Shown here: positions 1-6,322 of the stretch, piece after piece
Position numbering within the stretch: position 1 is the stretch's first letter
Layout of the letters: every line of letters begins with the position of its first letter
Source: Synergistaceae bacterium
Lineage (GTDB): Bacteria; Synergistota; Synergistia; Synergistales; Synergistaceae
DNA length: 7,274 bases
Direction of reading: 5' to 3'
Assembly (NCBI GenBank): GCA_031264605.1
Contig: JAISDQ010000125.1
Span: forward strand, 1-7,274
Notes under the pieces: model-generated
Databases searched by the model: none
What the model saw: the letters and a program-made list of their open reading frames with translations, nothing else
Told to the model about the DNA's origin: nothing
Made by a program: the position numbers and the translations under genes

Positions 1-2
1 AT

Positions 3-77
3 GGCTTCAGAGATGAAGAATATTTGAAACTGAAAATCCTTGCGCTGCATGAATCCAAGAGAGTTTATGCTGCTTGA
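3..77 (+). pseudogene. C-terminal end of an ISL3-type transposase (5' part outside the window)
   Basis: The frame from base 3 to the TGA at 75-77 is open and encodes 24 residues, starting GFRDEEYLKLKILALHES and ending RVYAA. The GFRD-x-EY-x-KLKILALHE pattern resembles, from memory, the extreme C-terminus of ISL3-family DDE transposases. A short sequence with the layout of an ISL3 right end lies 41 bases after the stop, which supports the reading. The catalytic residues are outside the window, so I cannot tell whether the gene is intact or a remnant. It is typed as a pseudogene only because just this fragment is visible. Its base composition is more AT-rich than the genes downstream, as expected for mobile DNA. 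The call rests on a very short peptide and could be wrong. Confidence 0.5.
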
Positions 78-100
78 ACTCAGACATACCAACGATGAAC

Positions 101-118
101 GCAAAAATTTGATGAGCC
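101..118 (-). repeat. Candidate right terminal inverted repeat of the ISL3-type element
   Basis: Read on the minus strand from 118, the sequence is GGCTCATCAAATTTTTGC. It begins with GGCTC, as ISL3-family ends commonly do (GG-C/T-TC). It lies shortly after the transposase stop, where the right end is expected. ISL3 elements usually duplicate 8 bp of target, so 119-126 (ATAAAGCG) would be the right-hand target copy. The left end is outside the window, so neither the inverted repeat nor the duplication can be confirmed here. Confidence 0.45.
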
Positions 119-178
119 ATAAAGCGTTGCGATAACCATCTTTATGTATTTGTATAAGTATTTTTACGTAGCGGATAA

Positions 179-280
179 GGTTCGTTATACCAATGGTTCG
201 TAGGTAAATGTCGTTGCCTTGGCGTCTCCGCGTGGTTTTGGTTCGTGTGATTTCCTTGACAGATTCCATCCTGTGGTTCG
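179..280 (+). repeat. Four copies of GGTTCG in the non-coding region before the DUF72 gene
   Basis: GGTTCG occurs at 179-184, 195-200, 240-245 and 275-280, and the first three copies continue as GGTTCGT. All are on the same strand with irregular spacing (16, 45 and 35 bases). The last lies between the -35 and -10 candidates of the promoter at 256-285. The 127-314 interval holds no convincing gene: the in-frame extension of the DUF72 reading frame to a TTG at 219 encodes a peptide with no family character. The repeats could be sites for a regulator or chance in a low-complexity stretch. Confidence 0.4.
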
Positions 281-285
281 AAAAT
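256..285 (+). promoter_or_regulatory. Candidate sigma70-type promoter for the DUF72 gene
   Basis: A perfect TTGACA is present at 256-261. With an 18-bp spacer the -10 hexamer is GAAAAT at 280-285, which matches four of six consensus bases but lacks the important first T. Transcription would begin around 292, leaving a short leader that contains the GGAGG ribosome site at 304-308. The -35 match is good and the -10 is weak, so an activator or a different -10 position is possible. Confidence 0.35.
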
Positions 286-314
286 ATCATCATCATTTTA
301 TCTGGAGGAATTCT

Positions 315-1259
315 ATGGCGGCTGTGCGGGTTGGAATATGTTCCTGGACGGACAGGACTCTTCTGAAGAGCGGCTTTTATCCGGCTTCGGCGTCCAATCC
401 GGCGTCGCGGCTCGCTTATTACGCTTCGTGTTTCGACGTCGTGGAAATAGATTCGACGTATTATTCCCTCGCCGATATACGATCCGCTTTCCGATGGGTC
501 GCGGGAACGCCATCGGGTTTCATGTTCGGAGTCAAATCCTTCGCGGTTTTCACGTTTCACCGCGCCAGGTATTCGTCGCTCCCCGCCTGGCTTAAAGCGG
601 AGCTGGGCGCGAAAAGGCCCGATGAGACGGTGCGGAGGGAGGAATTGTCACACGGACAGAGAGTGAGGCTGTTCACCGAGTTCATGGAAGCCGTCGAGAT
701 TTTGCGTTCGGCGGAACGGCTCGCTTATCTGTTGTTTCAGTTTCCGCCCGGATGGGTTTTCAGCGCTCAGGCTCTGTCGTACATAAAACGTCTGCGGGAG
801 ATGGCGGGACCTCTGCCTCTTGCGGTAGAGGTGCGAAACGGCTCTTGGCTGAAGGAGGGAAACAGGGAAAAATTTCTTTCGGTCCTCTCGGATCAGAATA
901 TAGCGTACGTCGCGGTGGACGAGCCCGAAACGGGGTGGAGCGTTCCTCGCGACTGTTACGTAACGGCGCAGTGGGGAAGTTTGGCGCGTTTTCACGGACG
1001 CAACCGCGCGGGCTGGAAAAAACCCGGCGCTTCCGTACACGAACGCTTCGACTACGAATATACGCGCGAAGAGCTGCGGGAATGGGCCGGCCCCGTTCAA
1101 ACGATGACCGGTAAGCTCGCGGAACGGGGAAACGTATTTCTCATGTTCAACAACTGCGTATCCGACAAGGCCGTCAAAGGGGCGCTCATGATGTCGGACA
1201 TACTGGGGCTCGAACCCAAGAACACGCCGAACCTCCAGAAAACTTTCGATTTCGGATGA
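315..1259 (+). CDS. DUF72 family protein (YecE-like TIM barrel)
   Basis: This 314-residue protein belongs to the DUF72 (YecE) family of TIM-barrel proteins, whose biochemical role is not established. Family landmarks are visible in order: GICSWTD near residues 7-13, the strand VVEIDSTYY at 42-50, a GVKSFAVFTFHRA segment near 75-87, AVEVRNGSW mid-protein, RFHGRN at 225-230 followed by a Trp, a YEYTREEL segment, and a C-terminal VFLMFNNC ahead of the last helix. The length is somewhat above the common 240-300 residues. I chose the ATG at 315 because GGAGG at 304-308 sits at good spacing and family similarity begins there. An in-frame TTG at 219 would add 32 residues of no family character. The gene appears to be its own unit, with a candidate promoter in front and a hairpin plus T-run behind. 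Family assignment is confident; function is unknown. Confidence 0.9.
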   Translation: MAAVRVGICSWTDRTLLKSGFYPASASNPASRLAYYASCFDVVEIDSTYYSLADIRSAFRWVAGTPSGFMFGVKSFAVFTFHRARYSSLPAWLKAELGAKRPDETVRREELSHGQRVRLFTEFMEAVEILRSAERLAYLLFQFPPGWVFSAQALSYIKRLREMAGPLPLAVEVRNGSWLKEGNREKFLSVLSDQNIAYVAVDEPETGWSVPRDCYVTAQWGSLARFHGRNRAGWKKPGASVHERFDYEYTREELREWAGPVQTMTGKLAERGNVFLMFNNCVSDKAVKGALMMSDILGLEPKNTPNLQKTFDFG

Positions 1260-1263
1260 TTCC

Positions 1264-1287
1264 GGCGCGGCATGTTCCGCGTTTTTA
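1264..1287 (+). terminator. Small intrinsic terminator after the DUF72 gene
   Basis: CGCGG at 1266-1270 pairs with CCGCG at 1277-1281 around a 6-base loop, and five Ts follow at 1282-1286. It starts only a few bases after the DUF72 stop. The stem is short, so termination may be partial. Position and T-run are what one expects of a Rho-independent terminator separating this gene from the promoter just downstream. Confidence 0.5.
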
Positions 1288-1290
1288 TAT

Positions 1291-1319
1291 TTAAAAGGGC
1301 GCTCTCTTTGTTCTATAAT
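1291..1319 (+). promoter_or_regulatory. Sigma70-type promoter for the queD-to-recG unit
   Basis: A perfect -10 box TATAAT lies at 1314-1319, with TTAAAA at 1291-1296 (four of six to TTGACA) and an optimal 17-bp spacer. Transcription would start near 1326, giving a leader of about 45 bases before the queD ATG. It lies immediately after the terminator-like hairpin, and no comparable promoter-plus-gap is seen until the end of the window, so it probably drives the whole downstream cluster. No operator is evident. Confidence 0.7.
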
Positions 1320-1372
1320 GTATCCGTTATTTGAGCGGCAAGACAAGAAAAAAGAAACGGGGTAATTTACGC

Positions 1373-1747
1373 ATGCTGCTGAAAAGGGAATTTTCCTTCG
1401 ACGCCGCGCACAGGCTCGAAAGATACCACGGCAAATGTGAGAACCTGCACGGGCATACTTACCGGATGAGCGTGGAGATCGAGGGCTCGCCGGACGCGGA
1501 GGGAATGATCGTTGATTTCGCGCGGGTCAAGGAAACGGTCGACCGGGAGGTCGTATCCAAATTAGATCACTCTTACCTCAACGACACGGTTCGGCAGCCT
1601 TCGGCCGAAAACATAGCGCGCTTCGTCTTCGAGCGTCTGGAACCGTTCCTGAAAGGGCCCAATTATTCTCTGTCGGCCGTGCAGGTGTGGGAAACGCCGA
1701 GATCGTCCGTGATATTCCGCCGCGCCGACATGGAGAACCGCAAATGA
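1373..1747 (+). CDS. queD: 6-carboxy-5,6,7,8-tetrahydropterin synthase (QueD/PTPS family)
   Basis: QueD converts 7,8-dihydroneopterin triphosphate to 6-carboxytetrahydropterin, the second step towards preQ0 and queuosine in tRNA, in the cytoplasm. The 124-residue protein is a single T-fold domain of usual length. The zinc ligands are visible as H13 (AAHRL) and H26/H28 (LHGH). The catalytic Cys is C22 in the C-x3-HGH arrangement typical of QueD rather than of PTPS-III. D65-H66 in KLDHSYLND completes the catalytic set, and E107 in QVWET is the pterin-anchoring Glu. A TTG at 1331 is also in frame, but it would add a basic leader absent from the family and lies almost at the predicted transcript start. 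I therefore prefer the ATG at 1373, although only a weak GGGG at 1359-1362 precedes it. It is first in the operon and overlaps the next gene by ATGA. No queC, queE or folE is in the window, so a different pterin role cannot be excluded. Confidence 0.9.
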   Translation: MLLKREFSFDAAHRLERYHGKCENLHGHTYRMSVEIEGSPDAEGMIVDFARVKETVDREVVSKLDHSYLNDTVRQPSAENIARFVFERLEPFLKGPNYSLSAVQVWETPRSSVIFRRADMENRK

Positions 1748-2391
1748 GCGCGCGGGCCGCCCTGTTCGACTTCGATCTCACGCTGATGGACACGAGCTAC
1801 GCCATCACGGAGTGCACCAACGCCTTCGCCGGTAAGATGGGGCTCAGGCGCGTCACGAGAGAGGAGGCGCTCACGGTGATAGGGCTTCCGATAGCCGAAT
1901 CGTGGATAAAACTTTGGGGAAGGTTCGAGGAAGAATGGCTCGACATCTACAGGCAAGACTTCCGTGACAGGGAGCATGAGGGATTCCGCGAGTTTTCGGA
2001 CACGCGGGGCGCGCTCTCGCGTCTGCGGGAGAACGGCGTGAAAGTGGGCGTCGTCTCGAACAGAAAATTTGCCATGAAAGCGGTGACGGTGTGCGGAATC
2101 GCGTCGCTTTTCGACGTAGTGATAGGGCTCGAGGACGTGCAGCACCCCAAACCCCATCCCGAATCCGTGATTACGGCGTTGTCCCGTCTTTCGGCCGAGC
2201 CCGGACTGAGTTTCTATACCGGCGATACCGATATCGACATGAAAACAGCCGTCGCGGCGGGAGTCACAGGCATCGGGGTGACGACGGGCAATTTCGGCGA
2301 GGGAGAACTCGAAGCGGCCGGCGCAGCGCACGCGTGCCCGAACCTGTCCGCGGTAGCGGATATCATTTTGAATATTTCAGGAAATAACTGA
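1744..2391 (+). CDS. HAD superfamily hydrolase, phosphoglycolate phosphatase-like
   Basis: This 215-residue protein is a HAD subfamily IA phosphatase, likely cytoplasmic and Mg-dependent. All four HAD motifs are present: motif I DFDLT with nucleophile D9 and D11, motif II S105 in VGVVSNR, motif III K136 in HPKPHPE, and motif IV GDTDID with D161 and D165 followed by AVAAG. The helical segment between about residues 16 and 85 is the C1 cap. Similarity is closest to Gph/PpaX-type enzymes, but the substrate cannot be read from the sequence. The start ATG at 1744 overlaps the queD stop as ATGA, with GGAG at 1732-1735 inside queD, so translation is probably coupled. An upstream in-frame GTG at 1687 lies deep inside queD and adds no HAD sequence. 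Coupling to queD might hint at a phosphorylated pterin or nucleotide substrate, which is inference only. Confidence 0.87.
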   Translation: MSARAALFDFDLTLMDTSYAITECTNAFAGKMGLRRVTREEALTVIGLPIAESWIKLWGRFEEEWLDIYRQDFRDREHEGFREFSDTRGALSRLRENGVKVGVVSNRKFAMKAVTVCGIASLFDVVIGLEDVQHPKPHPESVITALSRLSAEPGLSFYTGDTDIDMKTAVAAGVTGIGVTTGNFGEGELEAAGAAHACPNLSAVADIILNISGNN

Positions 2392-2406
2392 GGAGATGTA
2401 ACGTTC

Positions 2407-4602
2407 GTGGAAGAACTTATGAAAGCGCGTTTTTCGGAAAACGCGCGTTACGTGTTGCAGAAGAGGTATTTGAGAAAAGACGACGCCGGGGAAATAACCG
2501 AGACTCCCGAGGAAATGCTGTGGCGGGTCGCGGTCGCCGTTTCCAGACCGGAGGCGAAATACGGCGGGGACGCCGACGAATGGGCAATGAAATTTTACGG
2601 GCTCATGGCGGCCCTGGAATTTCTGCCGAATTCCCCCACTCTCATGAACGCCGGCACGCCGCGAGGTCAGCTATCGGCATGCTTTGTCCTACCGATAGGC
2701 GACAGCATGGAGGAGATATTCGGCTCGCTCTGCGCGACCGCGCTCGTCCATAAAAGCGGCGGAGGCACCGGCTTCAACTTCTCGAACGTGCGCCCCTCCG
2801 GCGACAGGGTGCGCAGCACGTCGGGCGTGGCGTCGGGCCCGATATCCTTCATGGAGCTGTTCGATCACACCACGGAAGTCGTAAAACAGGGGGGCACGCG
2901 CAGAGGCGCCAACATGGGCATCCTCGACGTCTCGCACCCGGATATAAAGACGTTCATCACCGTCAAAAAAGAGAGCAAGAAGTTGAGCAACTTCAACATC
3001 TCCGTCGGCATCACCGACGCGTTCATGAAAGCGGTCGAAAAGAACGAAAACTGGGACCTCGTCAACCCGCGCACCGGGGAAAAAACCGCGACGATACCCG
3101 CGGCGGAGCTGTGGGACATGCTCATCGACGGAGCATGGAAATCGGGGGATCCGGGGGTCATCTTTCTGGACAGCCTCGAAGCGGGCAACATGGTTCCCGA
3201 TTGCGGCAAGCTCCACAGCACTAACCCGTGCGGAGAGCAGCCGCTTTTTCCGTACGAGAGCTGCAATCTCGGCTCGATAAACCTAATGCGCATGATCGGC
3301 GGCGACGGGGAAATCGACTGGGACAGGCTCGAACGCACGATACGCGCTTCGGTCAGGTTCCTCGACGACGTCATCGAATGCAACACCTATCCGATGAGGG
3401 AAATCGACGCCATGACCCGGGGCAACCGCAAAATCGGACTCGGAATAATGGGCTGGGCGGAGCTTCTTTTCGCGCGTGGCATACGGTACGGAAGCAAGGA
3501 ATCCATCGATCTGGCGGAAAAAGTCATGAGCTTCATACAGCGGATAGGACACGACGAGAGCGAGATTTTGGCCGGAACGCGGGGCTCCTTCCCCAATTGG
3601 AAGGGCAGCGTATGGGACAGGCAGAACAGGCCGATGAGGAACGCGACGGTCACGACCATAGCGCCAACGGGCACCATCTCGCTCATTGCGGACTGTTCCA
3701 GCGGCATCGAGCCGGTCTTCGCCCTCGCTTTCAGGAGAAAGGCGTTCGACGGCGATACGCTCGTCTGCGTCAACGGATTCCTTCAGCGGTCGCTCGAAAA
3801 GCTCGGCGAACAATCCTCTCAAATTCTCGAAACAGTGCTCGCCAAAGGCACGCTCGACGGCGTGAACGTTCCCCGCCATATTAAGGAAGTTTTCGTGACT
3901 GCGCACGACATACCCTACAGGGAGCACGTGGAGATGCAGGCGGCATTTCAGAAATACACCGACAACGCGGTGAGCAAAACCATCAACATGCCGAACAGCG
4001 CCACCCCGGACGACGTGAGGGAGTCGTACATGCTGGCCTATTCCTTAGGCTGCAAGGGTATAACGATATACCGCGACGGCTGCAAGGACGCGCAGGTGCT
4101 GTACCGGGGAACCGACGCCGCGCGGGCGCCGGAAAAACAGCATGACAAGGGCGGGCGCGCGATACCGCGCCACCGTCCCGTGAATCTCACGGGAAGCACC
4201 GTTAAGATACGGACGAGTTTCGGAAATTTATACCTCACGCTCAATCTGTTCGAGGGAGACCCCTTCGAGCTTTTCGCCACTCTGGGCAAATCGGGCAAGG
4301 ATACGCAGGCCCATACCGAGGCGCTCGGAAGGCTTATTTCTCTGTCGCTCCGCAGCGGGGTGCCGCTTCGCGATATAATCGAACAATTGAAGGGCATAGG
4401 CGGAAGCCAGCCCGTGTGCGAAGACGACGGCGACGGCATAATCCTGAGCCTGCCGGACGCCATAGCGCAGGGTCTGGAACGCGCGCTGGGCGAAACTGTC
4501 GAAATAAAGTCCGGGGATATGTGCCCGTCGTGCGGCGCTCCTCTCGTGCACGAGGAAGGCTGTATGCGCTGCATGTCCTGCGATTATTCGAAGTGCTACT
4601 GA
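2407..4602 (+). CDS. nrdJ: Adenosylcobalamin-dependent (class II) ribonucleoside-diphosphate reductase
   Basis: NrdJ makes deoxyribonucleotides with an adenosylcobalamin-generated thiyl radical and needs neither oxygen nor a separate radical subunit, which suits an anaerobe. The 731 residues contain the class II 10-stranded barrel. Visible are NSPTLMNAG at about 75-83, redox C92 in SACFVLP, the active-site NPCGE with N273, thiyl C275 and E277, the partner redox C286 in FPYESCNLGS, and APTGTIS from 419. Next come a KTINMPN loop, YRDGC with C559, a TSCPD domain at about 590-690, and a C-terminal zinc-ribbon-like tail with cysteines at 706, 709, 719, 722, 725 and 730, the last probably passing electrons to the active site. 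No N-terminal ATP-cone is seen, so overall-activity control by dATP is unlikely. Start: GTG at 2407, 11 bases after AGGAG at 2391-2395. An ATG at 2396 is followed at once by TAA and encodes nothing, and the in-frame ATG at 2419 is too far from the ribosome site. It lies 15 bp after the HAD gene. Confidence 0.96.
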   Translation: MEELMKARFSENARYVLQKRYLRKDDAGEITETPEEMLWRVAVAVSRPEAKYGGDADEWAMKFYGLMAALEFLPNSPTLMNAGTPRGQLSACFVLPIGDSMEEIFGSLCATALVHKSGGGTGFNFSNVRPSGDRVRSTSGVASGPISFMELFDHTTEVVKQGGTRRGANMGILDVSHPDIKTFITVKKESKKLSNFNISVGITDAFMKAVEKNENWDLVNPRTGEKTATIPAAELWDMLIDGAWKSGDPGVIFLDSLEAGNMVPDCGKLHSTNPCGEQPLFPYESCNLGSINLMRMIGGDGEIDWDRLERTIRASVRFLDDVIECNTYPMREIDAMTRGNRKIGLGIMGWAELLFARGIRYGSKESIDLAEKVMSFIQRIGHDESEILAGTRGSFPNWKGSVWDRQNRPMRNATVTTIAPTGTISLIADCSSGIEPVFALAFRRKAFDGDTLVCVNGFLQRSLEKLGEQSSQILETVLAKGTLDGVNVPRHIKEVFVTAHDIPYREHVEMQAAFQKYTDNAVSKTINMPNSATPDDVRESYMLAYSLGCKGITIYRDGCKDAQVLYRGTDAARAPEKQHDKGGRAIPRHRPVNLTGSTVKIRTSFGNLYLTLNLFEGDPFELFATLGKSGKDTQAHTEALGRLISLSLRSGVPLRDIIEQLKGIGGSQPVCEDDGDGIILSLPDAIAQGLERALGETVEIKSGDMCPSCGAPLVHEEGCMRCMSCDYSKCY
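2425..2446 (+). promoter_or_regulatory. Perfect 9-bp stem-loop just inside nrdJ
   Basis: GCGCGTTTT at 2425-2433 is perfectly complementary to AAAACGCGC at 2438-2446 around the loop TCGG. It begins 18 bases after the nrdJ start codon and covers codons 7-14. As RNA it would form a stable hairpin close to the ribosome footprint. As DNA it is a 22-bp dyad of operator size. No T-run follows, so it is not an intrinsic terminator. It does not resemble the AT-rich NrdR box. A regulatory role is inference. Confidence 0.4.
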
Positions 4603-4615
4603 TCGTGCCGGGGAC

Positions 4616-5566
4616 ATGCGGGAACGCGTTCTGAACGAAAACCCCAGAAGAACGGCGTACAGGGTATTTTACGGATTTTTCGCGATCCTGATCGCCGCGG
4701 CGTGGATTTATGTGTTCAAGTTGTACTTCGGCCATTACAACAGTATTCACCCCAAGATAACGTGGGCGTCGCCGTGGGTGCAGACGGATTTGATTCCGGT
4801 CGACGGGCTGCTGGTCTGGGACGAGAAGGTACTGCCATCGCCGAGGGACGGAGCGGTCAAATATCCCCTGGGGACAGGGCCGGTACAGGTGCCGAAGGGC
4901 GTGACGGTGGCGCGGATATCCTCGGGAGCGGCAGCGTCCGACGTGATATCGCCCGAAGCGGGCTACTTCATGGCCGGACTGGACGGTTCGGAGGAAAAGT
5001 GGGAGTATAAGGACGTATGGAGGGAGACCGAAAAATACGACCCGGAGACCGTAAAGATGTCCAAGGACGGCGACAAAGCGAAAAAAGGCGCGCCGATAGG
5101 AAAACTCGTCCGCCAGCCTCAGCCTCTGCGTCTGATAGCCTACGTGGACCTCACCGAAGGCATGAAAAAAGAACTTTCGGCCAAAACCGTAAAGGTCAAG
5201 ATGGATCCCCTGGACACTCCTTCGCAGGCCGAAGTGTCCGTCTACGTTCCCGAACAATCGGAGAGTCTGGCGAAGGTGCTTATGGTCGTGCCGTGGTTTC
5301 CTCCGGAGATATTGATGTCGCGGAAATACCGGCTGCTCGTTCAGACCGGAGAAACCTCGGGCGTCGCGATCCCTGAAGCCGCCGTGACCGTGAAAGAAGG
5401 GAAACAGGGCGTTTACGTGCTCAAAGGAGCCGAGTCGGTTTTCACCGAAATAGAGGGCCGCGTGATAGACGCGTCGAAATTTCTCGTCATTTCGGGCTTG
5501 AAATTGGGCGACGCCGTGATCGCGGAAGCGGAAGGAGCGAGAGAGGGGAGGGTAAGGTTATGGTGA
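4616..5566 (+). CDS. Single-pass membrane protein with HlyD-like periplasmic adaptor fold, role unknown
   Basis: This 316-residue protein has a short basic N-terminus (NPRRTAYR), one hydrophobic segment at about residues 14-38, and a long soluble remainder with no second membrane segment, so it is probably anchored with most of it outside the cytoplasm. The C-terminal third (GVAIPEAAVTV, GVYVLKG, then VISGLKLGDAVIAEA) has the beta-rich look of HlyD/RND membrane-fusion proteins. No long coiled-coil hairpin typical of drug-efflux adaptors is evident, and no transporter gene is adjacent. From memory, HlyD-like proteins of this kind occur beside yggS/sepF/divIVA in Clostridia and Synergistota, suggesting a division or envelope role rather than efflux (inference). 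The start is uncertain: ATG 4616 has GGGGA only one base upstream, too close to be a normal ribosome site. Initiation may be coupled to the nrdJ stop 13 bases before it, or may use CTG 4631. Its end overlaps yggS by 7 bases. Confidence 0.72.
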   Translation: MRERVLNENPRRTAYRVFYGFFAILIAAAWIYVFKLYFGHYNSIHPKITWASPWVQTDLIPVDGLLVWDEKVLPSPRDGAVKYPLGTGPVQVPKGVTVARISSGAAASDVISPEAGYFMAGLDGSEEKWEYKDVWRETEKYDPETVKMSKDGDKAKKGAPIGKLVRQPQPLRLIAYVDLTEGMKKELSAKTVKVKMDPLDTPSQAEVSVYVPEQSESLAKVLMVVPWFPPEILMSRKYRLLVQTGETSGVAIPEAAVTVKEGKQGVYVLKGAESVFTEIEGRVIDASKFLVISGLKLGDAVIAEAEGAREGRVRLW

Positions 5567-6285
5567 CGACGGAGGAAATACGGCGCAACTTGGATATCGT
5601 TCGGGAGAATCTCGCCTCGGCCGCCGCCGCTTCCGGCAGAAAACTCGACGAAATAGCGCTCATGGGAGTCTCCAAATTTCAGCCGGCGGAATCGATTTTA
5701 ACGGCCTTCGGCTGCGGGCTCAGGCTGTTCGGCGAAAACAGGGTGCAGGAGCGGGAATCTAAAAGCGCCTCTCTGGTCGGAATACGGGCGGAGTGGCATA
5801 TGATAGGGACGCTTCAAAGAAACAAGGCGCGAAAGGCGCTGGCGCTTTTCGACTGCATCCAGAGCGTCAATGACGCCGCGCTCGCGGCGTATTTGGATAG
5901 AATCATAGCGGAAAGCCCCGAAGAAACAAAATTCGCGCGGCCGTATCCCATCATGGTGGAAGTCAATGTTTCCGGCGAAGAAATGAAACAGGGGGTAACT
6001 CCCGAAAAATGTTTTGCACTAATCGACAATATTGCGGTAAAATGTCCTCATGTTGAAATTCATGGGCTGATGACCATCGGCCCGTTGAGTGACGATGAAA
6101 AAAAGATAAGGGACTCTTTCAGGACGCTTCGTGAACTGAAAGAGGGGGCGAATGAGAGATTCGGTTTCGCGATGCGCCATCTTTCCATGGGAATGAGCGG
6201 AGACTACGCGGCCGCGATCGGCGAGGGAAGCACGATAGTTCGTATAGGAACCGCAATATTCGGAACGAGAAATAAACAGTTTTAA
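5560..6285 (+). CDS. yggS: YggS/PROSC-family pyridoxal 5'-phosphate homeostasis protein
   Basis: Members of this family bind PLP on an alanine-racemase-like barrel and regulate free PLP and amino-acid pools; no enzymatic reaction is established. The 241-residue length is usual. Landmarks are the PLP lysine K39 in GVSKFQP, FGENRVQE at 57-64, WHMIGTLQRNK at 79-89, VEVNVSGEEMKQG in the middle, HGLMTIGPL, SMGMSGDY at 209-216 and the phosphate-binding RIGTAIFG at about 228-235. The ATG at 5560 follows a strong GGGGAGGG-type ribosome site at 5545-5552. A GTG at 5563 is equally possible and would change only one residue. The preceding gene ends inside this start (ATGGTGA), so the two are translationally coupled. 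The gene is next to divIVA as in Firmicutes, but sepF, yggT and ylmH, usually between them, are absent. Confidence 0.93.
   Translation: MVTTEEIRRNLDIVRENLASAAAASGRKLDEIALMGVSKFQPAESILTAFGCGLRLFGENRVQERESKSASLVGIRAEWHMIGTLQRNKARKALALFDCIQSVNDAALAAYLDRIIAESPEETKFARPYPIMVEVNVSGEEMKQGVTPEKCFALIDNIAVKCPHVEIHGLMTIGPLSDDEKKIRDSFRTLRELKEGANERFGFAMRHLSMGMSGDYAAAIGEGSTIVRIGTAIFGTRNKQF
6014..6043 (+). promoter_or_regulatory. Weak candidate internal promoter within yggS, ahead of divIVA
   Basis: TTGCAC at 6014-6019 and TAAAAT at 6038-6043 are separated by 18 bp, in a locally AT-rich patch inside the yggS coding sequence. The -10 matches five of six bases but the -35 matches only three. divIVA genes often have extra promoters, which is the main reason to list it. 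It may equally be chance. Confidence 0.2.
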
Positions 6286-6322
6286 ATATTTTGAGGCGCT
6301 TGACGAACTAGGGGGGAAGAGA

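Noticed and set aside
127..158. Possible promoter TTGCGA with TATAAG (153-158)
   Set aside because: The spacer would be 20 bp and the -35 is weak; nothing downstream needs it given the TTGACA at 256.
273..285. GGTTCGAAAA resembling a tRNA T-loop
   Set aside because: No acceptor stem, anticodon arm or CCA-end pairing could be built around it.
219..314. Longer DUF72 start at TTG 219
   Set aside because: It adds 32 residues without family character and overlaps the TTGACA promoter candidate; ATG 315 has a well-placed GGAGG.
648..1346. Long minus-strand open frame opposite the DUF72 gene
   Set aside because: No family resemblance, rich in Arg/His/Pro as expected from the complement of GC-rich codons, and antisense to a well-recognised gene.
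4154..4171. GGCGCG/CGCGCC inverted repeat in nrdJ
   Set aside because: Short GC dyads like this occur throughout the window and are expected from the composition.
2407..4602. A cobalamin riboswitch controlling the B12-dependent nrdJ
   Set aside because: Only 15 bp separate nrdJ from the HAD gene, so there is no room for such a leader.
4334..5257. 307-codon minus-strand open frame opposite nrdJ and the HlyD-like gene
   Set aside because: It crosses two real genes, has Arg-rich low-meaning sequence and no ribosome site or context; it is a product of high GC content.
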